NCBI GenBank assembly: GCA_016209015.1
Contig: JACQWY010000032.1
Span: 103,427-167,426, forward strand
Length of the DNA stretch: 64,000 bases
Origin: Gammaproteobacteria bacterium
GTDB lineage: Bacteria > Pseudomonadota > Gammaproteobacteria > Ga0077536
Direction of reading: 5' to 3'
Of this stretch, positions 28,342-37,598 are shown one piece after another. The notes below the pieces were generated by a model. That model ran no database searches, was not told the DNA's origin, and was given only the letters and a program-made list of their open reading frames with translations. Position 1 is the first letter of the stretch. Each line of letters begins with the position of its first letter. The translations under genes were made by a program, and so were the position numbers.

Positions 28342-29988
28342 TCAACTCCCCGCGATCGCCGCCCCGACCAGCGCCTGCGCCTCGTGGATGATGGCCTCCA
28401 GGTGATCGCGCCCTTTGAAGCTCTCGGCGTAGATCTTGTAGATGTTCTCCGTGCCCGAGGGCCGCGCGGCGAACCAGCCGTTCGCGGCGACGACCTTGAT
28501 GCCGCCGATCGCCTGATCGTTGCCGGGCGCTCTGCTCAGCACCTGCTCGATGCGCTCGCCGGCGAGCGTCTTGCCGGTGACGGCGGCGGGCTCGAGCTTC
28601 TTCAGGCGATCTTTCTGCGCGGGCGTCGCCGGCGCGTCGATGCGATCGTAGTAGGGCGCGCCGAATTCCTGCGTGAGCTCGCGGTAGCGCTCGCCGGGGT
28701 CCTTGCCCGTGACTGCGGTGATCTCGGCGGCGAGCAGATTGAGGATGAGGCCGTCCTTGTCCGTGCTCCACACCGTGCCGTCGCGACGCAGGAACGAAGC
28801 CCCCGCGCTCTCCTCGCCGCCGAAGCCGAGCGTGCCGTCGTAGAGGCCGTCGACGAACCACTTGAAGCCGACCGGCACTTCGACGAGGGTGCGGCCGAGG
28901 CGCGCGGCGAGACGGTCGATCATGCTCGAGCTGACGAGCGTCTTGCCGATGCCTGCGGCCGCGCGCCAACCCGGTCGATGGCTGAAGAGATGGTCGATCG
29001 CGACCGCGAGGTAATGATTCGGCGCGAGCAGCCCGGTGCTGCGCGTGACGATGCCGTGACGATCGTGATCGGCATCGCACGCGAACGCGACCTGGAATCG
29101 ATCCTTCAGGCCGACGAGACTCTGCATGACGTGCGTCGACGAGGGATCCATGCGGAGCTGGCCGTCCCAGTCGACCGTCATGAAGCGGAACGTCGGATCG
29201 ACGAGCGGATTGACGACCGTGAGGTCGAGGCGATAGTGCTCGGCGATCCGCCCCCAGTAGTGCACGCCCGCGCCGCCCAGCGGATCGACGCCGAGCTTCA
29301 CGCCGGATTTCGCGATCGCCTCCATGTCGACGACGGACGCGAGATCGGCGACGTAGGCCGTGAGGTAGTCGTGGGTGTGCGTCGTCGCGGCGAGGCGTGC
29401 GGTCTCGTAGCTCACGCGCTGCACGCCCTCGAGCTTCGCGGCGAGGAGCTCGTTCGCGAGCTTCTCGATGACGGTGGTCGCATCGGTGCCGGCCGGGCCG
29501 CCGTTCGGCGGATTGTACTTGAAGCCGCCGTCCTGAGGCGGATTGTGCGAGGGTGTGATGAGGATGCCGTCCGCGAGGCCGGCGCTGCGGCCGCGGTTGT
29601 GAGCCAGGATCGCATGCGAGACCGCGGGCGTCGGCGTGTAGTCCGTGCCGGTCGCGATCATGACGTCGATGCCGTGCGCCGCGAGCACCTCGAGCGCGCT
29701 CGCATGGGCGGGCACCGAGAGTGCGTGCGTGTCCATGCCGAGGAAGAGCGGGCCCGTGATGCCCTGTTGCTTGCGGTAGCGGCAGATCGCCTCGGTGATC
29801 GCGAGGATGTGCGCCTCGTTGAACGAGCGATGGAACGCCGAGCCGCGATGGCCCGAGGTGCCGAACGCGACGCGCTCCGTCGGCACGCCGGGGTCGGGCG
29901 TTTCCGTGTAGTACGCGGTGATGAGCTTCGGCACGTCGACGAGCATGTCGGGCGTCGGCAGGTGGCCGGCGGCGGTACTGAGTTTCAT
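28342..29988 (-). CDS. pgm: Phosphoglucomutase (alpha-D-glucose-specific)
   Basis: Interconverts glucose 1-phosphate and glucose 6-phosphate, supplying precursors for nucleotide sugars and glycogen. The catalytic serine is Ser147 in TPSHNPP, the metal loop CDADHDRHG is intact and GGEESAG forms the sugar-binding loop. The 548 residues match E. coli Pgm (546). The start has AAGGA at six bases. It sits alone, divergent from the flippase gene. It could feed the glycan cluster at 48-60 kb, which lacks its own mutase. Confidence 0.93.
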   Translation of the reverse strand: MKLSTAAGHLPTPDMLVDVPKLITAYYTETPDPGVPTERVAFGTSGHRGSAFHRSFNEAHILAITEAICRYRKQQGITGPLFLGMDTHALSVPAHASALEVLAAHGIDVMIATGTDYTPTPAVSHAILAHNRGRSAGLADGILITPSHNPPQDGGFKYNPPNGGPAGTDATTVIEKLANELLAAKLEGVQRVSYETARLAATTHTHDYLTAYVADLASVVDMEAIAKSGVKLGVDPLGGAGVHYWGRIAEHYRLDLTVVNPLVDPTFRFMTVDWDGQLRMDPSSTHVMQSLVGLKDRFQVAFACDADHDRHGIVTRSTGLLAPNHYLAVAIDHLFSHRPGWRAAAGIGKTLVSSSMIDRLAARLGRTLVEVPVGFKWFVDGLYDGTLGFGGEESAGASFLRRDGTVWSTDKDGLILNLLAAEITAVTGKDPGERYRELTQEFGAPYYDRIDAPATPAQKDRLKKLEPAAVTGKTLAGERIEQVLSRAPGNDQAIGGIKVVAANGWFAARPSGTENIYKIYAESFKGRDHLEAIIHEAQALVGAAIAGS

Positions 29989-30137
29989 GGCTGTCCTTCT
30001 GCTTTCGTTCCGGGGTGGACCCTGTCCCGATCATAGCGGCGATCGGGGGGCGCGGTGCAGGCGCATGCCGTGCTCCGGTATCATCCGCCCATGCCGTTTT
30101 CCGCCGATCGACACCGGGCCGGTCCGGGGCCTGCCGC

Positions 30138-31619
30138 GTGAACCCGCTGCGCAAGCTCGCCGGCGAGACGGCGATCTACGGGCTGAGCACGATCGTGGGG
30201 CGCCTGCTGAACTACGTGCTCGTCCCGTTCTTCACCTATGTGTTCGGGCAGCCGGCGGATCTCGGTCTCAACACCGAGTTCTACGCCTATATCTCCTTCC
30301 TCGGCGTGATCTTCACCTACGGCATGGAGGCGGCGCTCTTCCGCTTCGGCACGACGGAGGACGATCCGGCGCGGGTCTATGCCACCGCGCAGCGCGCCGT
30401 GCTCGTTTCGACGCTCGCACTCGCCGTGCCCGTCATGGTGTGGGCCGGACCGATCGCCGGGGCGCTGCGCCACGGGGGGCATCCGGAATACGTGGTGTGG
30501 AGCATGCTCATCGTCGCGCTCGACGCGCTGACGGCGCTGCCGTTCGCGCGCCTGCGCGCCGCGCACCGGGCCTGGCGCTTCGCGAGCTTGAAGCTCGCGA
30601 ACATCGCCGTGAACCTCGCGATCAATTTCTTCCTCATCGGCTGGTGCAAGTGGCACTACGAGCACGCACCGGAATCGCTGTGGGCGCAGTTCTATGATCC
30701 GCGCATCGGTATCGCCTATGCCTTCATCGCGAACGCCGTCGCGAGCGGCGTGACGCTGCTGCTGCTCGCCCCGGAGTTCCGCGGGCTCGGCGCCGGTTTC
30801 GACGCGACGCTGTTGAAGCGCATGCTCCGCTATGCGCTGCCATTGCTCGTCGTCGGCCTCGCCGGCATGGTGAACGAGACGCTCGATCGCATTCTGTTGA
30901 AATACCTGCTGCCCGAAGAGACCGCGCTCACCGCCGTCGGCATCTACGGGGCGTGCTACAAGATTTCGATCATCATGTCGCTCTTCATCCAGGCCTTCCG
31001 CTATGCGGCCGAGCCGTTCTTCTACGCACATGCCGCGAGCGAGCGCGCGCCGGAGACGTACGCGTTCGTGATGAAGGCCTTCGTGGTCTGTTGTGCCGGC
31101 ATCTATCTCGGCACGCTCGTGAACATGGCGTGGATCCAGTATCTCGTCGGGCCGAATTATCGCGCCGGCCTCGGCGTCGTGCCGATACTCCTGCTCGCGA
31201 ACCTCTGTCTCGGCGTCTATTACAACCTCTCGATCTGGTACAAGCTCACGGACCGCACCGGCGCCGGAGCGCTCATCACGCTCTTCGGCGCGGCCGTTAC
31301 GCTCGCGCTGAACTGGCTGCTCATCCCGCGCCTCGGCTACCTGGGCTCGGCCTGGGCGACGCTCGCCTGCTATGCGCTCATGGCCGCGGTCTCGTATCGC
31401 GCCGGCCAGCGCCACTATCCCGTGCCCTACGAGAGCGGGCGGCTGCTCGTCTACGTCGGCGCGGCTATCCTGCTCGCGTCGGGCGCGGCACGGATCGTGC
31501 TCGATGCGCCCGTACTCGAGCTCCTGGCGAGGAATCTCATGCTGCTGCCTTTCATCGCCCTCGTCCTGTGGTGGGAACGGCCGGCAGTCGCGCGCCTGCT
31601 GCGGGCGCGTGCGGCATGA
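30138..31619 (+). CDS. Polysaccharide flippase-like membrane protein (MOP superfamily)
   Basis: Polytopic inner-membrane protein with about 12-14 hydrophobic segments, of the polysaccharide transport/Wzx type (MATE-like MOP superfamily). LAGETAIYGLSTIVGRLLNY at the N-terminus is characteristic, as is the position of ARLRAAHRAWRF at the start of the central region. The start is taken as GTG 30138 (493 residues), since sequence before it is Arg-rich and unlike the family. The POT transporter gene follows after 25 bp. Function may be glycolipid translocation for a surface polysaccharide. Confidence 0.8.
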   Translation: MNPLRKLAGETAIYGLSTIVGRLLNYVLVPFFTYVFGQPADLGLNTEFYAYISFLGVIFTYGMEAALFRFGTTEDDPARVYATAQRAVLVSTLALAVPVMVWAGPIAGALRHGGHPEYVVWSMLIVALDALTALPFARLRAAHRAWRFASLKLANIAVNLAINFFLIGWCKWHYEHAPESLWAQFYDPRIGIAYAFIANAVASGVTLLLLAPEFRGLGAGFDATLLKRMLRYALPLLVVGLAGMVNETLDRILLKYLLPEETALTAVGIYGACYKISIIMSLFIQAFRYAAEPFFYAHAASERAPETYAFVMKAFVVCCAGIYLGTLVNMAWIQYLVGPNYRAGLGVVPILLLANLCLGVYYNLSIWYKLTDRTGAGALITLFGAAVTLALNWLLIPRLGYLGSAWATLACYALMAAVSYRAGQRHYPVPYESGRLLVYVGAAILLASGAARIVLDAPVLELLARNLMLLPFIALVLWWERPAVARLLRARAA

Positions 31620-31644
31620 GCGGCACCGCAGCGGGGCGCGCGCG

Positions 31645-33162
31645 ATGACCGATCCCGACGGCGCGCGCAGTGGGCACGCGGAGGCGCTGCTCGACCGCGG
31701 CTTCTTCGGCCATCCGCGCGGACTGAAGACGCTGTTCTTCACCGAGCTCTGGGAGCGCTTCAGCTATTACGGGATGCGCAGCATCCTGATCCTGTTCATG
31801 ACGGCCGCGGTCGCGGACGGCGGCCTCGGTTTCGCGGTGCCGAAAGCCGGCGCGATCTATGGCGTCTACACCGCGAGCGTGTATCTGCTGTGCCTGCCGG
31901 GCGGCTACATCGCGGATCGTCTGCTCGGGCAGCGCCGCGCGACGCTCGTCGGCGGGCTCGCGATCATGATCGGACACTTGAACCTCGCCGTGCCCGGGAT
32001 CGTCACGTTCTATGCCGGCCTCGGGTGTGTCGCGATCGGCACGGGTTTGTTGAAGCCGAACATCAGCACCATGGTCGGCCAGCTCTACGCGCCCGGCGAT
32101 GCGCGCCGCGACGCGGGCTTCTCCATCTACTACATGGGCATCAATCTCGGCGCGTTTCTCGCGCCGCTCGTCTGCGGCTCGCTCGCGCAGGGCACGCTCG
32201 TGCGCGACTGGCTGGCGGCGCACGGGCATGCGGCGGGAGAGGCCTGGCACGTCGGCTTCGGCATGGCGGCGCTCGGCATGGCGTTCGGCCTCGTGCAATA
32301 CGTGCGCGGCGGTGCCGCACTCGGCGCGGCGGGACTGCCGCCGGCGCCCGACCCGCGCGCGTGGTGGCCCGTGCTCGGCGTACTGGCCGCGTCGCTGCTC
32401 GCGATCGGCGGCGCGATCGCGGCCGGTGTCACCGCGGCGCAATTGAGCGGTGCGCTCGGCAGCGCCTTGCTCGTCATCACCGTCGCATTCTTCGCCGGCC
32501 TCTTCCTCGTCGGCCGGTGGACGGCGGCCGAACGTCGCCAGCTCCTCGCCGTGCTCGCGCTCTTCTTCGGCGCCTCGGTGTTCTGGTCACTCTTCGAGCA
32601 GGGCGGCTCGACGCTCACGCTCTTCGCCGAGCGCAACACGGCGCGCGAAGTGCTCGGCTTCACGATACCCGCGAGCTGGTTCGCGTCCTTGAACGCGATC
32701 CTGATCATCGTCTTCGCGCCGCTCTTCGCCTGGGGCTGGACGCGGCTCGGCTCGCGTGAGCCCTCGGCGCCCGCGAAGTTCACGCTCGGTCTCGCCTTCG
32801 TCGCGGCGGGCTTCGGTGTGCTCGTGCTCGCAGCGCTCGCCGCGCAAGGTGGCGTGAAAGTGAGCCCGTGGTGGCTCGTCGCGACCTACGTGCTGCACAC
32901 GATAGGCGAGTTGTGCCTGAGTCCCGTGGGCTTGAGTGCGATGACGAAGCTCGCACCCGCGCGCATCGCGGCGCTCACGATGGGCGTGTGGTTCCTCGCG
33001 ACCTCGGTCGGCAATTATCTCGGCGGGCGGGTGGCGGGGCTCTACGAGGCGTTCACGCTGCCGCAGCTCTTCGGCGCGGTGACGGCGTTCGCCGCGGCGG
33101 CCGCGATCGTGATGGCGCTGACGGTGGGGCCGTTGCGGCGGATGCTGGCGGAGCGGGAGTAG
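31645..33162 (+). CDS. Proton-dependent oligopeptide transporter (POT/PTR family)
   Basis: MFS-type peptide/H+ symporter in the inner membrane. The POT signature ELWERFSYYGM is present near residue 40 (the ExxERFxYY proton-coupling motif), and GTGLLKPNISTMVGQLY is the second family motif. With 505 residues and about 14 hydrophobic segments it matches bacterial DtpA-D (about 490-500). It starts 25 bp after the flippase gene in the same direction. A GC-rich hairpin follows its stop codon. Confidence 0.9.
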   Translation: MTDPDGARSGHAEALLDRGFFGHPRGLKTLFFTELWERFSYYGMRSILILFMTAAVADGGLGFAVPKAGAIYGVYTASVYLLCLPGGYIADRLLGQRRATLVGGLAIMIGHLNLAVPGIVTFYAGLGCVAIGTGLLKPNISTMVGQLYAPGDARRDAGFSIYYMGINLGAFLAPLVCGSLAQGTLVRDWLAAHGHAAGEAWHVGFGMAALGMAFGLVQYVRGGAALGAAGLPPAPDPRAWWPVLGVLAASLLAIGGAIAAGVTAAQLSGALGSALLVITVAFFAGLFLVGRWTAAERRQLLAVLALFFGASVFWSLFEQGGSTLTLFAERNTAREVLGFTIPASWFASLNAILIIVFAPLFAWGWTRLGSREPSAPAKFTLGLAFVAAGFGVLVLAALAAQGGVKVSPWWLVATYVLHTIGELCLSPVGLSAMTKLAPARIAALTMGVWFLATSVGNYLGGRVAGLYEAFTLPQLFGAVTAFAAAAAIVMALTVGPLRRMLAERE

Positions 33163-33164
33163 AA

Positions 33165-33204
33165 GACGCGATCGTTGCGCCTCCTGGCTCGGCACATCGT
33201 ATAG
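33165..33204 (+). repeat. Family-B hairpin repeat, copy 4 (diverged)
   Basis: GACGCGATCGTTGCGCCTCC, then TGGCTCGGCACATCGTATAG; two bases after the POT stop codon. The arms carry several changes compared with copy 3, so this is an older copy. Confidence 0.7.
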
Positions 33205-33210
33205 AACCGG

Positions 33211-33240
33211 GGCCGGCGGGACGCGTGTTCCCGCCGGCCT
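33211..33240. terminator. Strong GC hairpin between convergent genes
   Basis: GGCCGGCGGG (33211-33220) pairs with CCCGCCGGCC (33230-33239), extended by an A-T pair. It lies between the stop codons of the POT transporter and the cyclase-family gene. There is no T-tract. Confidence 0.5.
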
Positions 33241-33249
33241 CGCGAGCGA

Positions 33250-34221
33250 TCACTTGATGACGAGCGGATTCACCGGCGCACCGGCGCCGTTCACGATCTT
33301 GAGCGGCGCGGCGGTGTAGAGGAACGTGTACTGCTTGTCGGCGGCGCAGTCCGCGGCGAGATCGTCGAGCCATGCGATCTCGGTGAGCGTGACGCCGAGA
33401 TTGCGCATCAGGGCGTTGTGGAGCGGCAGCACGACACCCGAGACCGGATCGACCGTTACCTCGTTCGCAATCGTGTCGGTGACGAGATTCGGGATCTCCA
33501 TGTCCTGGAACCACTTCACGAGCTCGGGCGAATACGTGAGCCCGGGCTCGACGAAGTTGCCGTAGAACTCCTCGCGCTTCACCCTGTAGAACTTCGCGAT
33601 CCAGCCGGTGCGCACGACGAGCACGTCGCGCTTCTGGATTTCCGTGCCCTGCGCCATCGCGCACGCCATGAGGTCTTCGTGCGTGAACGTCTCGCCGACG
33701 TCGAGCACTTCCTTGTTACGCCAGCGCGCGATGTCCAGCAGGATTCCGCGGCCGACGACGCCCTTCTCCGCGATCGGCATGATGCTCGCCTTGGACAGGC
33801 CGCCGATCGTCGTCTTCGCGTCGTAGCCGTTCCAGATCTGATCGTCGCACCAGACGTGGCCGAGCGCGTCGTACTGCGTCGAGCCTTGCGGGAAGCAGGT
33901 CATGTAATCGTCCGCGTAATGGCAGCCGCCCGCGAAGGCGGGGCCCTTGCCCGCGATCCAATGACCTTCGTCCATCACGTTCACGCGGATCGCGCCGGAG
34001 CGCCCCGGCCACACGGGATCGCCTTCGGGGCTCGCCATCTTCACCTGCAGCGTGAACACCTTGCCGGACTTGATGCAGCCAGCGGCCTTCACGATCAGAT
34101 CGGGCGTGAGGTAATTGAGACTGCCGACCTCGTCGTCCGGGCCCCACTTGCCCCAGTTCTTCGGTGCGTCCTTCAGCAGCTCGCCGACCGACGGGACGGC
34201 ATTGTTCGGTGTGCTCGACAT
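33250..34221 (-). CDS. Cyclase-family metal hydrolase (PF04199)
   Basis: Swivelling-domain hydrolase of the cyclase/kynurenine formamidase family, 323 residues. GSTQYDALGHV corresponds to the usual HxGTHxDxxxH metal motif, with Gln-Gly-Ser in place of His-x-Gly-Thr, so the first ligand is altered. Family members hydrolyse N-formylkynurenine, isatin or cyclic amides. ATG 34221 has GAGGAG eight bases upstream; the upstream ATG lacks one. It is a single gene in convergent position to the POT transporter; substrate unknown. Confidence 0.82.
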   Translation of the reverse strand: MSSTPNNAVPSVGELLKDAPKNWGKWGPDDEVGSLNYLTPDLIVKAAGCIKSGKVFTLQVKMASPEGDPVWPGRSGAIRVNVMDEGHWIAGKGPAFAGGCHYADDYMTCFPQGSTQYDALGHVWCDDQIWNGYDAKTTIGGLSKASIMPIAEKGVVGRGILLDIARWRNKEVLDVGETFTHEDLMACAMAQGTEIQKRDVLVVRTGWIAKFYRVKREEFYGNFVEPGLTYSPELVKWFQDMEIPNLVTDTIANEVTVDPVSGVVLPLHNALMRNLGVTLTEIAWLDDLAADCAADKQYTFLYTAAPLKIVNGAGAPVNPLVIK

Positions 34222-34362
34222 GTATTCGCTCCTCGTTGTGATGGCGTGCGGCGTGGGCAACGGTGGGGCAAATTTGCAGATGCGCTCAAGGCTGTCAAGC
34301 CGGGCGCGGCCCAGCGCGTCGCGGGTCTGCGCGGCGCGCTGGGCGAGTGGCGAAAGCGCGCC

Positions 34363-35355
34363 TCAGGCGGCGCGCTTGATGCGAAGCAGCAGGAGCAGCG
34401 CGGAGCCGAGGAGCGGGAACGCGGCGGGCACGGGGACGGGGACGATCGCGTTCTGGAACGCGCCGGCGATGATGCCGTGGACGAGCGTCGTCGGGTGGAC
34501 GTCGTCCCAGTAGACGCGTTGCGCGCCGAGATCGGAGCACAGATTCGGATCCGTCGCGCCGCTGATGCAGCCGTCGGTCGTGTTCGTGATACCGAACGCG
34601 GCGGGATTCGCGAGCACGAAGTTGAACGCGGTGTAGACGTCGACGAGGTGGATGCCCGCGCCGCCGCCCGACACGATGTTCGAGAGGCCGAGGTTGAAGT
34701 CGTTCACTGCCTGCGAATACTCGTTCTGCAGACCGAGGACGTTCGCGCGCGGCGTGCGCCCGATGTCGGGCAGGTTCGCGATGTAGACGTCCGCGAAGCC
34801 GAGCGTAGTGCGCATGTAACCGAGCACGACATTCACGTTCGAGAGCGCGGTCGGCACGACGTCGGCAGGTGTCGCGAAACCATTGTCCTGGGCCGAGAGG
34901 ATGTCGTTCGCGCCGATCCACAGCACCGCCGCGGCATTCGTGCCGGTCACGACCGGCGCGGTGAGAACCTCCGTACCGAGACCGTACGCGGCGGTTGCGA
35001 GCAGGGAGCCGACGACGGGTACGGCGTTCAACGTGCTGTCGAGCGAGTTGTCCGACACGCCGAAACCGGGCGTGTTGTAGAGCCCGCTGTAGGCACCGAC
35101 GATCGCCCGGTCGCTCACGGCGATGCCGGGATGCGCGGCGGCGAAGTAGTCGACCCACACCGGGCCGTTCGTCGCGCCGCCGTTGCCGGGATAGTTCGGA
35201 GTCGGCACAGCACCGCCGGTGGCGGCGTACAGGTTGCCGTTGTCCGAAAGACTGTCGCCGAAGACATAGAGGTTGCCGGGACTCGCTGCTGCGGCGGTGC
35301 CCAATCCGAGGCCGAGAACGAGCGTGAATGCTGCCGTGAGCTTGTGCATGGACAT
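34363..35355 (-). CDS. Secreted SGNH/GDSL hydrolase with C-terminal sorting signal
   Basis: 330-residue exported esterase or lipase. A signal peptide (LVLGLGLGTAAAA) is followed by the block I motif FGDSLSDNGN, block III GANDILSAQDN and the terminal DDVHPTT Asp-His pair of the catalytic triad. The C-terminus VPVPAAFPLLGSALLLLL then basic residues is a VPLPA/PEP-CTERM-type anchor processed by an exosortase. Start ATG 35355 follows a G-rich site. A second protein with the same tail lies at 61.3-62.1 kb; no exosortase is in the window. Confidence 0.85.
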   Translation of the reverse strand: MSMHKLTAAFTLVLGLGLGTAAAASPGNLYVFGDSLSDNGNLYAATGGAVPTPNYPGNGGATNGPVWVDYFAAAHPGIAVSDRAIVGAYSGLYNTPGFGVSDNSLDSTLNAVPVVGSLLATAAYGLGTEVLTAPVVTGTNAAAVLWIGANDILSAQDNGFATPADVVPTALSNVNVVLGYMRTTLGFADVYIANLPDIGRTPRANVLGLQNEYSQAVNDFNLGLSNIVSGGGAGIHLVDVYTAFNFVLANPAAFGITNTTDGCISGATDPNLCSDLGAQRVYWDDVHPTTLVHGIIAGAFQNAIVPVPVPAAFPLLGSALLLLLRIKRAA

Positions 35356-35453
35356 GGGTGTTCCCCCCGTGCGTGCTGTTGTTCGTCGATTTCGCCGACG
35401 ATCCGTCCGGCGTGCCGCCAGCATAACGAGGTCGGGCGTCTCCGGACAGCGAA

Positions 35454-36341
35454 TCAGAGCGGGTGGTGAAAGCACTCCTCGAGGAACGCGACGAAGGTGC
35501 GCACGGTCGCTGGCGGCTCACGGTGCGCATAGACGGCAAAGAGCGGGATCGCAGCCGGCGAGCATTCGGCGAGCACGGGCTGCAGACGGCCGGCGGTGAG
35601 ATCCGCGCGCACCATGTAACTCGGAAGCTGGACGAGGCCGAGGCCGGCAATCGCGGCCATGCGCACGGCGTCGCCGGTCGTCGCCTCGAAATCGCCCTGC
35701 ACGCGGATGACGGTCTCGCCCTCCGCCGTCATCAGCAGCCACATGCCCTTGCGCTGGCCCTGCGAATAGCGCAAGCAGTTGTGCCCGACCAAGTCCGCTG
35801 GCGTCGCTGGCGCGCCGTGGAGCGCGAGGTATGCCGGCGCGGCGCAGACGACGAGCCGCACTTCGGCGATCTGGCGTGCGACGAGGCTCGAATCGTGGAG
35901 CGATCCGATGACGATCGCGACGTCCACGCCTTCCTCGAGCAGGCCGAGCGGGCGGTCGCTCAGCGTGAGCTGCACCTGGACTTCGGGAAACCGGTGGGCG
36001 TATTCGGCGAGCACGGGCGCGAGCTGGAAGCTGCCGAAGGATGTCGGCGCGAGCACCTTCAGCCGGCCATGGGGTTTCGCGTTGAACCCGCTGACCTGCC
36101 GCTCGAGCTCCGCGAGCGCACCGAGCACGTCGCGACAGCCCTGGAGATACGCCTCGCCGGCCTCGGTGAGCCGCAGCCGCCGCGTGCTGCGGCTGAACAG
36201 CCGGATCCCGAGCGCGTGCTCGAGCTGCTGGATGTGCTTCGTGGTCATCGCCTTGGAGATCCGCAACGCTTCAGCAGCGCCCGAGAAACTGCCGAGCTCC
36301 GCGACGGTCACGAACGCCTGCATGCTCGAGAGCTTATCCAT
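35454..36341 (-). CDS. LysR-family transcriptional regulator
   Basis: 295-residue LTTR with an N-terminal winged helix-turn-helix (MQAFVTVAELGSFSGAAEAL to about residue 60) and a periplasmic-binding-like effector domain. Such regulators often control a divergent or adjacent gene; the nearest is the GDSL hydrolase gene 98 bp downstream on the same strand, with nothing divergent within 378 bp. Target and ligand are unknown. Confidence 0.9.
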   Translation of the reverse strand: MDKLSSMQAFVTVAELGSFSGAAEALRISKAMTTKHIQQLEHALGIRLFSRSTRRLRLTEAGEAYLQGCRDVLGALAELERQVSGFNAKPHGRLKVLAPTSFGSFQLAPVLAEYAHRFPEVQVQLTLSDRPLGLLEEGVDVAIVIGSLHDSSLVARQIAEVRLVVCAAPAYLALHGAPATPADLVGHNCLRYSQGQRKGMWLLMTAEGETVIRVQGDFEATTGDAVRMAAIAGLGLVQLPSYMVRADLTAGRLQPVLAECSPAAIPLFAVYAHREPPATVRTFVAFLEECFHHPL

Positions 36342-36719
36342 GCCTTCGCCCGCTTCGTTCCCGCTTCATGGCGCGATTATGTCGCGCCCGGCGCCGCGGC
36401 GCCCGCGCGTCGGTGCGAATGTTCACGATCGGAATGCGCGCCCCACGCCGTGCCGGAAATTCAAGACATCCTTCCCGGCGTGATGCGGCTCACGACATGC
36501 GGCGGCGTAGGGGTGACGCAAGACCGGGATTCAGTGTCGCGAACGCGATCGGACGCCTTTTGTTCACTCAGAGGAAACAATCTTTCTTCGGATCCCGGGT
36601 TGATGCGACACGATCCGTTCACTATCTTTCATTGCATTGCAGCAATCTGCTCGATCGCGCGGCGGTGGCATTGAGGGACCTGCACCCCTTTCAGTCATTG
36701 TCATTGCAGGAGATCATCC
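36342..36719. other. 378-bp gap upstream of the small secreted protein
   Basis: Less GC-rich than its surroundings, especially from about 36540 (TTTTGTTCACTC, CTATCTTTCATTGC). No open frame with a ribosome binding site. It probably contains the promoter of the 82-residue gene, but I see no confident -35/-10 pair. Confidence 0.4.
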
Positions 36720-36968
36720 ATGAAGAAGCGCTTTATCCTGGGGTTGGGCTGCCTCACCACGTTCCTCACGCTGTCGAGCGTGCAGGCTGCAGACCACTGC
36801 GCGTGGCCGATGCTGCGTGCGACGAACCTGCGGCCCGCGTGCGAGCAGTACGGCTCGTCCGGCCTGAGCGGCCTGTACGAGAACAACCGCCACATCGCCG
36901 AGCTCGTGGCCTCGCCGGTCACGCACAAGATTGCGGCCGTCACGCCTCACGCGACGACCGGTTCCTGA
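36720..36968 (+). CDS. Small secreted protein of unknown function
   Basis: 82 residues with a clear signal peptide (KKRFILGLGCLTTFLTLSSV, cleavage after VQA) and a short mature part with two cysteines, in ADHCAWPML and RPACEQYG, that could form one disulfide. AGGAG lies eight bases before the ATG, and a strong intrinsic terminator follows 22 bp after the stop, so this is a monocistronic, expressed unit. I do not recognise the family. Confidence 0.75.
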   Translation: MKKRFILGLGCLTTFLTLSSVQAADHCAWPMLRATNLRPACEQYGSSGLSGLYENNRHIAELVASPVTHKIAAVTPHATTGS

Positions 36969-36989
36969 TCGCAACGACGCGACCTCGGA

Positions 36990-37023
36990 CCCCACCGCGC
37001 GGTCATCCGCCGGTGGGGTTTTT
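36990..37023 (+). terminator. Rho-independent terminator
   Basis: CCCCACCG (36990-36997) pairs with CGGTGGGG (37011-37018) and is followed by TTTTT (37019-37023). It terminates the small secreted protein gene. Confidence 0.85.
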
Positions 37024-37100
37024 CGTGTCTGGAGGATTTGATTGAGGGCTTCGGCGGTCGCGCGAAGCCCTGAGGAGCGGGATCTGTCTCGAAAGGCGTC

Positions 37101-37250
37101 TCAGCGCGGCTTCGTGTTCTGAGGCGGCTCTGCCGAGAGCTTCATGAACATGTTGGCCAGATAACCCACGATCCCGATGGTTATGACCACCACACCCAGG
37201 CTCATGAGGCCGATGTCGGTGGCGAACAGCTCTTGCATTAATGCCATCAT
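37101..37250 (-). CDS. DUF3149 small membrane protein
   Basis: 49-residue protein (ATG 37250, TGA 37103-37101). Translation begins MMALMQELFATDIGLMSLGV and continues with a hydrophobic helix VVITIGIVGYLANMFMKL, then a short polar tail. This matches the DUF3149 pattern: a conserved amphipathic start with ELF-TD-GL-SL and one membrane span. A GGGA stretch lies seven to eight bases upstream. Function unknown. Confidence 0.8.
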   Translation of the reverse strand: MMALMQELFATDIGLMSLGVVVITIGIVGYLANMFMKLSAEPPQNTKPR

Positions 37251-37598
37251 AAAATTTCCCTGATTTTCCGGAGCCCCGCATCACCCTACGCCTGCCCCCG
37301 GTCGCGATTCTGACCTGGATCAACAAGCCCGAGGCCTCGTCCTACACCGGCACCCGGCTTTGTCCGACAAAAAACTGGCGCACACGCAAGATATTTGCGC
37401 TAGACTGCCATGAACTTCGAAGCCGGCGCGCCGTATCGCCGCCGGTCTCGCCTAACCGAGCACTTCAGATTCGTCCCCGTCGTGCGTTCGTTAGAAGAAT
37501 CTGCCGCCTTGCGGCATTTCGGTTGCGATGGGCTTTGTGCATGGGCCGTCGGAACTGTGAATGAGGATCACGCACGACAATCTGATGAGACAATCTGC

